NCBI GenBank assembly: GCA_902766985.1
Contig: CACXFP010000204.1
Span: forward strand, 1 to 6,233
Reading direction: 5' to 3'
Length of the DNA: 6,233 nt
Source: an uncultured Bacteroidia bacterium
GTDB lineage: Bacteria > Bacteroidota > Bacteroidia > Bacteroidales > UBA932
Shown here in pieces: positions 1-4,578 of the stretch. The notes below the pieces were generated by a model. The model had not been told where the DNA came from and did no database searches. It worked only from the letters and a program-made list of their open reading frames with translations. Position 1 is the stretch's first letter, and every line of letters begins with the position of its first letter. A program made the translations under genes and the position numbers.

Positions 1-1245
1 CTGAACGCCCTGGTCCTTGACATAGATGCGCAGACTGCCAAGAACGGCGTTTTCCATGTGCCGATTTCCGGAAGCGGCAGGGCCTCCCGAAGCGACCTTC
101 TCACGTTCAAGGAAGAGGCAAAATTCGTTTATATCGATCCCTATGACCTGATGATGAACAGGATATACACCCAGGAGAAAAGAGCCGGGGACATGACTGT
201 CAGGCTGAAGGTCAGGGCAACCCCTACGGTACAGGCCGTCCTTGAACTCGGTTCAGATCAGGAGAACGGACTCACCGGACGCGGAAGAGGAGACATCTCC
301 CTTCTCGTCAGGCCCGCGAGGAAAGAGTTTTCCATCAACGGAGACTACACCCTCAGCGAGGGGAACTTCCATTACAACGCCCTGGGGCTCGCATCAAGGA
401 ATTTCTCCATCACCGACGGAAGTTCCATCCGGTTCGGAGGCGACATCATGCAGAGCATCCTCGACATGAACGCCAACTACACCACGAAAACAAGCATCTC
501 AACGCTCATCGCAGACACCACATCGGTCTCCTCGAGGAAAACAGTGAACTGCGGAATCGGCATCTCCGGCCGTCTCAGCAACCCCCAGCTGAAGTTCTCC
601 ATCGATGTCCCCGACCTCGACCCCACAACGCAAGCCAGGGTGGAAAGCGCCCTCAACACCGACGACAAGGTGCAGAAGCAGTTCCTGTCCCTGTTGATTT
701 CCGGAGGATTCATGCCCGACGAGCAGTCCGGGATCGTGAATACCAACAGCAACCTCCTCTTCTCCAACGTGGCGGAAATCATGGCGAGCCAGCTCAACAC
801 CATACTTGAGAAACTTGAAATCCCGATAGACTTCGGACTCAATTACCAGGAATCGGGAGGAGGCAACGACATCTTCGACGTTGCCGTTTCCACCCAGCTG
901 TTCAACAACAGGGTCCTGGTGAACGGCACCCTCGGCAACCGGAGGTACACTCCGACTTCCGGCTCGGACGAGATGGTAGGAGACATTGATGTAGAAATCA
1001 AACTTGACCGGTCCGGCACGCTGAGACTCAACCTGTTCTCCCATTCCGCCGACGACTACACGAATTATCTCGACAACCTCCAGCGGAACGGTGTAGGTAT
1101 CGCCTACCAGAGGGAATTCAGCAACTTCAAGACTTTCATCAGGAACCTGTTCAGAGGAAGGAAGCGCAGGGAGGCGGATGCCGTCAGGGCGGCCGAACAG
1201 CCACCGAAAGAGAAAACCATTATCTACATAGATGAAGATGAGTAG
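1..1245 (+). CDS. tamB: TamB-like translocation/assembly module protein, C-terminal part (5' truncated)
   Basis: This is the C-terminal ~414 residues of a TamB (DUF490, AsmA-like) protein. The reading frame is open from base 1, so the true start lies upstream; the GTG at 58 is internal. Family members are inner-membrane-anchored, periplasm-spanning beta-helical proteins linked to outer-membrane protein assembly and phospholipid transport to the outer membrane. Visible here are long alternating hydrophobic/polar beta-strand stretches with repeated NGD/NGT turns. The family-typical end includes a FLSLLISGGFMP segment, an amphipathic SNLLFSNVAEIMASQLN helix (about 750-810), then DVAVSTQLFNNRVLVNGTLGNR. 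After this comes a basic patch (FRGRKRR) and an acidic YIDEDE tail, similar to other Bacteroidota TamB ends. Full-length homologues are usually well over 1000 residues, so most of the protein, including its N-terminal membrane anchor, is outside the window. The stop codon overlaps the next gene's start. The family call is secure; the exact cargo is not readable from sequence. Confidence 0.9.
   Translation: MNALVLDIDAQTAKNGVFHVPISGSGRASRSDLLTFKEEAKFVYIDPYDLMMNRIYTQEKRAGDMTVRLKVRATPTVQAVLELGSDQENGLTGRGRGDISLLVRPARKEFSINGDYTLSEGNFHYNALGLASRNFSITDGSSIRFGGDIMQSILDMNANYTTKTSISTLIADTTSVSSRKTVNCGIGISGRLSNPQLKFSIDVPDLDPTTQARVESALNTDDKVQKQFLSLLISGGFMPDEQSGIVNTNSNLLFSNVAEIMASQLNTILEKLEIPIDFGLNYQESGGGNDIFDVAVSTQLFNNRVLVNGTLGNRRYTPTSGSDEMVGDIDVEIKLDRSGTLRLNLFSHSADDYTNYLDNLQRNGVGIAYQREFSNFKTFIRNLFRGRKRREADAVRAAEQPPKEKTIIYIDEDE
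1232..1245 (+). other. tamB / methyltransferase overlap with two nested start codons
   Basis: The 14 bases carry ATG at 1232, ATG at 1238 and, in the tamB frame, the TAG stop at 1243-1245. Initiation at either ATG keeps the same reading frame and places the start before the upstream stop, which favours re-initiation by ribosomes finishing tamB. No Shine-Dalgarno match is evident just upstream, as is usual for Bacteroidota. The conserved part begins at LYLIP, two residues after the start of the shorter form (MSRLYLIP), so sequence conservation cannot decide between them. Confidence 0.7.
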
Positions 1246-1948
1246 GTTATATCTTATCCCAACCCCTTTGGGAGACAACGACCCCAGGGAAGTCCTTCCG
1301 GCTGCCGTTTTCGATGTTATACATAAGCTGAAGACTTATGTCGTGGAAGAGACCAGGACGGCGCGGCGTTTCCTGTCCGGAGCAGGGCTGAAAGGAGGCA
1401 TCTCCGAACTCGAGTTCCACGAACTCAACGAGCATACCTCTCAAGAGGAGGTGGAAATGCTCGGGAACCTGTTCGAGAAGGGCGACGTCGGACTGATGAC
1501 GGAGGCCGGACTTCCGGCAGTGGCCGACCCCGGATCCAGGCTTGTCGCCCTGTGCCACAGGAGAGGCATCGAAGTCGTTCCCCTGTCCGGGCCGTCTTCA
1601 CTGATGATGGCACTCATGTCATCAGGCCTCGAAGGCCAGAGGTTCTCTTTTCTGGGATATCTCCCTGCCAAGACAGAAGAACGCAGGGCTGCCATCCGCG
1701 CTGCAGTCAGAAGGTCTGCTTCCGGAAATGAGACAATCATCTTCATAGAGACCCCGTACCGCAACGATTCCATGCTGGATGACCTGGCCAGGATCTGTCC
1801 CACGGGCACCAGGATTTGTTGCGCTGCCAACCTGACACTCCCCGACGCCTTTATCAGGACCTTGGGACCGGGAGAATGGAAGTCCATGATAGACAAGGGC
1901 TTCAAGATCGGAAAAAGGCCCTGTGTATTCTTGATTCTTGCTAAATGA
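1232..1948 (+). CDS. RsmI-like SAM-dependent methyltransferase (tetrapyrrole methylase fold)
   Basis: This 238-residue protein belongs to the tetrapyrrole-methylase superfamily, nearest to RsmI (YraL), which 2'-O-methylates C1402 of 16S rRNA. RsmI landmarks appear in order: LYLIPTPLGD (residues 6-15; RsmI has a TPIGN motif), VEETRTARRFL (38-48; RsmI AEDTR), GLMTEAGLPAVADPGS (87-102; RsmI SDAGTPxISDPG), PLSGPSS (117-123; the PGP SAM-binding loop), GYLPAK (142-147) and FIETPYR (171-177; RsmI FYES.HR). It lacks the C-terminal extension of the ~286-residue E. coli enzyme, ending at RPCVFLILAK. Several motif positions differ from canonical RsmI (Asn to Asp in TPLGD, Asp to Glu in EETR, Asp-Ala-Gly to Glu-Ala-Gly), so it may be a divergent paralogue with another target. 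Two starts are possible, ATG 1232 and ATG 1238, both inside the end of tamB. The fold and SAM-dependence are confident; the substrate is not. Confidence 0.9.
   Translation: MKMSRLYLIPTPLGDNDPREVLPAAVFDVIHKLKTYVVEETRTARRFLSGAGLKGGISELEFHELNEHTSQEEVEMLGNLFEKGDVGLMTEAGLPAVADPGSRLVALCHRRGIEVVPLSGPSSLMMALMSSGLEGQRFSFLGYLPAKTEERRAAIRAAVRRSASGNETIIFIETPYRNDSMLDDLARICPTGTRICCAANLTLPDAFIRTLGPGEWKSMIDKGFKIGKRPCVFLILAK
1945..1948 (+). other. ATGA stop/start overlap, methyltransferase to folB
   Basis: The TGA stop of the methyltransferase (1946-1948) shares three bases with the ATG start context of folB (1945-1947). This is the classic four-base overlap that supports translational coupling and confirms both gene boundaries. 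Confidence 0.85.
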
Positions 1949-2337
1949 TAAAAACGGACGGCATTTCCACCATTGAGATAAAGGGCATGAAGTTCCACTC
2001 CTGCACCGGCCTTCTCCCAAAGGAACGGACGGAGGGCGTGGACCTGGAAGTGGATTTCAAAGGGAAAGTATCCTCAAGGAAGGCGGTCGAGTCCGATGAC
2101 ATCGGTTTCACCCCGGATGTCCGCGATATCTGCAGGATAGTGGAAGAAGAGGTAGGCAAACCCTGCAACCTTCTCGAGACCCTGGCCGACAGGATCGCCC
2201 TTGCCGTCGGCATGGCCATGAAAGATTTCATCTCGATAAAGGTGAGGGTGGCGAAACTCAATCCAGGCCTGTGCGGAGCCAGTTCCTGGAGCGCCACGGC
2301 CAGCATCAACAAGGAAAACGAAAACAACGGCTTCTGA
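1945..2337 (+). CDS. folB: Dihydroneopterin aldolase (FolB)
   Basis: This 130-residue protein matches the usual FolB length and pattern. FolB cleaves 7,8-dihydroneopterin to 6-hydroxymethyl-7,8-dihydropterin plus glycolaldehyde in cytosolic folate synthesis. Visible landmarks are IEIKGMKFHSCTGLLPKER (11-28), with Glu27 aligning with the S. aureus catalytic-site Glu22; AVESDDI (47-53); NLLETLADRIA (75-85), with pterin-binding Glu78 (S. aureus Glu74); and KVRVAKLNPG (99-108), with catalytic Lys104 (S. aureus Lys100). One key position is unusual: the nearly invariant Tyr (S. aureus Tyr54, E. coli Tyr53, normally in a YAEV/YADI motif) is Val59 here, within TPDVRDI. The NPP motif after the lysine is NPG. 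The ATG overlaps the upstream stop as ATGA, which fixes the start. No other folate gene is visible nearby. FolB is the best call; given Val59, altered activity is possible. Confidence 0.88.
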   Translation: MIKTDGISTIEIKGMKFHSCTGLLPKERTEGVDLEVDFKGKVSSRKAVESDDIGFTPDVRDICRIVEEEVGKPCNLLETLADRIALAVGMAMKDFISIKVRVAKLNPGLCGASSWSATASINKENENNGF

Positions 2338-2339
2338 TA

Positions 2340-3596
2340 ATGGACATAGCTTATCTGACACTTGGCTGCAAACTGAACTATGCAGAAACATCCACCTACG
2401 AAAGGGGTTTCACCGCCGAAGGGTTGAGGACCGTGCCGTGGGAGGAAGGGGCCGACGTGTTCCTCATAAACACCTGTTCCGTCACAGAAAGGGCCGACAA
2501 GAAGGCCAGGAACCTGATCCGGAAGATGCACCGCATCTCCCCGGAAGCCAGGATAATTGTCACGGGATGCTACGCTGAACTACAGAGGGACCTCCTGAGC
2601 GGCATCGAGGGAGTCTCCCTGGTCTTCGGTGCAAAAGAGAAAAACAGGGTCGTCCCCGACACGATCGCCCTTCTGAGGGGAAGAGAAGCCGCCTTCAACG
2701 ACCGGGATATCTTCTCGGAAACACTTCCCGCATACTCGATCGGAGAAAGGACCAGGTCCTTCCTCAAGGTCCAGGACGGATGCGACAATTTCTGCGCGTA
2801 CTGCACAGTCCCCTTCGCAAGGGGACGCAGCAGGAACATCCCGGTTCCCGTCCTGGTGGACCAGGCCAGGAAAATCGCCTCGGAAGGAGTGAAGGAAATC
2901 GTGATAACCGGAGTCAATACGGGAGATTTCGGAAGGACTACCGGCGAGAGTTTCCTCAGTCTGCTGCAAGCCTTGAATGAAGTGGAAGGAATTGAGAGAT
3001 ACCGGATTTCATCCATAGAGCCCAACCTGATAACAGAAGAGACCGTCGACTGGATCGCCTCGGGGACGAAGATCCAGCCACATTTCCATATACCCCTCCA
3101 GAGCGGAAGCGATACTATCCTCGCCGCGATGGGCCGAAGGTATGACACCGCCCTGTTTGCAGACAGGATTGGCTACATTCGGTCTAAGATGGACCGTCCC
3201 GGACGTCCGAAGGTATTCTTCGGGATAGACGTGATTGCCGGACTGCCCGGTGAAACCGAAGAACGGTTCAAGGAGACATATGATTTCATCAAAGACACCG
3301 TGAGGCCGGCATTCCTCCATATCTTCCCCTACTCCCGGCGTCCCGGAACAAGGGCGTTTTCGATGAAAGGGCAGGTCCGGGAGGGCATAAAGACCGAAAG
3401 GGTGGAGATCCTTGAGAGACTGTGCGTGGAACTCCACACTGAATTCGTAGAATCCAACAAAGGACTTGTCTCCAAGGTGCTCTGGGAATCTGACTGCAAA
3501 GACGGCATGATGGGAGGATACACGGAGAATTATATCAGGAAAGAGACTTCCTGGGATGCATCCAGGATTGGAAAGATTGAAACTGTGACGATATGA
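2340..3596 (+). CDS. mtaB: tRNA (N6-L-threonylcarbamoyladenosine(37)-C2)-methylthiotransferase MtaB
   Basis: This 418-residue radical-SAM enzyme adds a methylthio group to t6A37 of ANN-decoding tRNAs, giving ms2t6A37. It has the three methylthiotransferase parts in order. The N-terminal UPF0004 domain carries the auxiliary [4Fe-4S] ligands Cys10 (TLGCKLNYAET), Cys46 (INTCSVTERAD) and Cys77 (VTGCYAEL). The radical-SAM core has the CxxxCxxC cluster Cys148/Cys152/Cys155 (KVQDGCDNFCAYCTVPFARG), followed by SSIEPN and HIPLQSGSD. A compact C-terminal TRAM-like RNA-binding segment follows from about residue 365 and includes GMMGGYTENYI. TLGCKLN and ADKKAR favour MtaB over the related MiaB and RimO. 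The start is ATG 2340, two bases after the folB stop; a GTG at 2271 would add 23 residues read out of frame through folB and precedes all conservation. The stop overlaps the next ATG as ATGA. Its length is at the short end of the family, with all catalytic residues present. Confidence 0.95.
   Translation: MDIAYLTLGCKLNYAETSTYERGFTAEGLRTVPWEEGADVFLINTCSVTERADKKARNLIRKMHRISPEARIIVTGCYAELQRDLLSGIEGVSLVFGAKEKNRVVPDTIALLRGREAAFNDRDIFSETLPAYSIGERTRSFLKVQDGCDNFCAYCTVPFARGRSRNIPVPVLVDQARKIASEGVKEIVITGVNTGDFGRTTGESFLSLLQALNEVEGIERYRISSIEPNLITEETVDWIASGTKIQPHFHIPLQSGSDTILAAMGRRYDTALFADRIGYIRSKMDRPGRPKVFFGIDVIAGLPGETEERFKETYDFIKDTVRPAFLHIFPYSRRPGTRAFSMKGQVREGIKTERVEILERLCVELHTEFVESNKGLVSKVLWESDCKDGMMGGYTENYIRKETSWDASRIGKIETVTI
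3593..3596 (+). other. ATGA stop/start overlap, mtaB to MBL hydrolase
   Basis: The TGA stop of mtaB (3594-3596) overlaps the ATG of the hydrolase (3593-3595). This four-base overlap sets the hydrolase start and suggests coupled translation. Confidence 0.85.
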
Positions 3597-4507
3597 CGGA
3601 GAAGGCAAGGCTGACATTTCTCGGGACCGGAACGTCCCAAGGCGTACCCATCATCGGCTGCAGGTGCGAAGTGTGCACCTCGGACGACTTGAGGGACAAA
3701 AGGTTCCGCGCTTCGGTCCTGGTAGAATACTGCGGGCTGAATATCCTGGTGGACGCCGGTCCGGATTTCAGGAGCCAGATGCTCCGGGCAGGAGTTTCAC
3801 ACCTTGACGCCATCCTGCTGACCCACAACCACAGGGACCACACCGGAGGACTGGACGACACCCGTTCCCTCAACTACATCGACTCCCGGGCCACTGAAAT
3901 CTTCTGCGAAGAAAGTGTGCTGCACGATTTGGAGACCGCGTACCCCTATGCATTCGCAGAGCCGAAATATCCCGGGGCGCCTGTATGGAACATCCACCTG
4001 ATCGGCCAGGATCCGTTTACGGTTCCTCCCGACAACGGGAAGAAACTCGTTTGGACCCATGACGTAGGTTACGGATACGAAGGGGCTGACGGGAGCGTCA
4101 TCCCATGCGGGACGCTGATTGAAAAGGCTCCCACCTCAGGCGAAGGGGCGCCGGTCATCCCCATCAGGGGCTACCACGACAAGATGCCCGTCCTCGGCTT
4201 CCGTTTCGGGGACATCGCCTATATCACGGACATGAGCCTCCTGCCCGACGGGGAAATGGTCAAGCTTCAGGGGCTGGAACACGTGACCCTCAATACGGTG
4301 GGATACAGGAAACACCACTCCCATTTCTCTCTCGACGAAGCCCTGGAACTCGCCGGGAAGATAGGGGCAAGACACACCTGGCTGACCCACCTGAGCCACA
4401 CCTTCCCCCGCCATTCCAAGTTTACGGAAGACCTTTCAAAGCTCTGCGCCGAGAGGGGCATCCGCTCTGAAGTCCGCCCGGCTTGGGACGGCCTTATCAT
4501 AGAATAG
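3593..4507 (+). CDS. PhnP-like MBL-fold metallo-hydrolase with an internal insertion
   Basis: This 304-residue metallo-beta-lactamase-fold protein most resembles PhnP (phosphoribosyl cyclic phosphodiesterase) and its Bacteroidota relatives. It opens with LTFLGTGTSQGVP, then GCRCEVC (Cys23, Cys25, Cys28), which together with His268 in LTHLSH matches the structural zinc site of E. coli PhnP (Cys21/23/26, His225). The dinuclear metal site is complete: THNHRDH (His78, His80, Asp82, His83), His195 in RGYHDKMP, Asp213 in YITDM and His265. Relatives are usually ~250 residues; here about 40 extra residues lie between roughly 145 and 186, just before His195. All ligands survive, so the enzyme is probably active. 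The window has no phosphonate (phn) genes, so a role in C-P lyase metabolism is not supported and the substrate is unknown. ATG 3593 is preferred because of its ATGA overlap with mtaB and because the conserved region begins at residue 7. Confidence 0.92.
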   Translation: MTEKARLTFLGTGTSQGVPIIGCRCEVCTSDDLRDKRFRASVLVEYCGLNILVDAGPDFRSQMLRAGVSHLDAILLTHNHRDHTGGLDDTRSLNYIDSRATEIFCEESVLHDLETAYPYAFAEPKYPGAPVWNIHLIGQDPFTVPPDNGKKLVWTHDVGYGYEGADGSVIPCGTLIEKAPTSGEGAPVIPIRGYHDKMPVLGFRFGDIAYITDMSLLPDGEMVKLQGLEHVTLNTVGYRKHHSHFSLDEALELAGKIGARHTWLTHLSHTFPRHSKFTEDLSKLCAERGIRSEVRPAWDGLIIE

Positions 4508-4521
4508 CTTTTTTAATCCAA

Positions 4522-4578
4522 ATGTGTAGAAGAATCCTGATCCTTGGCGCACTTGCCACACTTCTGCTGTCCTCATGC
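4522..4578 (+). other. Type II (lipoprotein) signal peptide of the rhamnosidase
   Basis: Residues 1-19 show a short basic n-region (MCRR), a hydrophobic core (ILILGALATLLL) and a lipobox LSSC, with Cys19 encoded at 4576-4578 as the expected lipidation site. The enzyme should therefore be exported and membrane-anchored. The residues after Cys19 (RKICD) are only weakly like the acidic surface-export signals of Bacteroidota lipoproteins, so periplasmic versus cell-surface location is undecided. Confidence 0.88.

Noticed and set aside
58..60. GTG 58 as the start of the first gene
   Set aside because: The frame is open back to base 1 with continuing TamB-like sequence, so the gene is simply cut by the window edge.
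499..1278. Long minus-strand open frame (about 259 codons) opposite tamB
   Set aside because: It lies antisense to a clearly conserved TamB C-terminus, gives no recognisable motif, and is rich in Val/Glu/Gly as expected from the complement of biased codons. It is a shadow frame.
2271..2339. GTG 2271 as an upstream start for mtaB
   Set aside because: It would add 23 low-complexity basic residues read from inside folB; MtaB homology begins at the ATG at 2340, immediately after the folB stop.
1941..2531. Minus-strand open frames opposite folB and the start of mtaB
   Set aside because: They span two well-supported forward genes and their junction, and the translations show no family motifs. Absence of stops follows from moderate GC and codon bias.
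2570..3617. Overlapping minus-strand open frames opposite mtaB (about 192 and 202 codons)
   Set aside because: The forward strand encodes all the cysteine motifs of MtaB through this stretch; the antisense products look non-protein-like.
4497..4521. Possible rho-independent terminator at the T-run (4509-4514) after the MBL gene
   Set aside because: No GC-rich inverted repeat precedes the T-run, and the next gene starts 14 bp later. It is more likely an A/T-rich translation-initiation leader.
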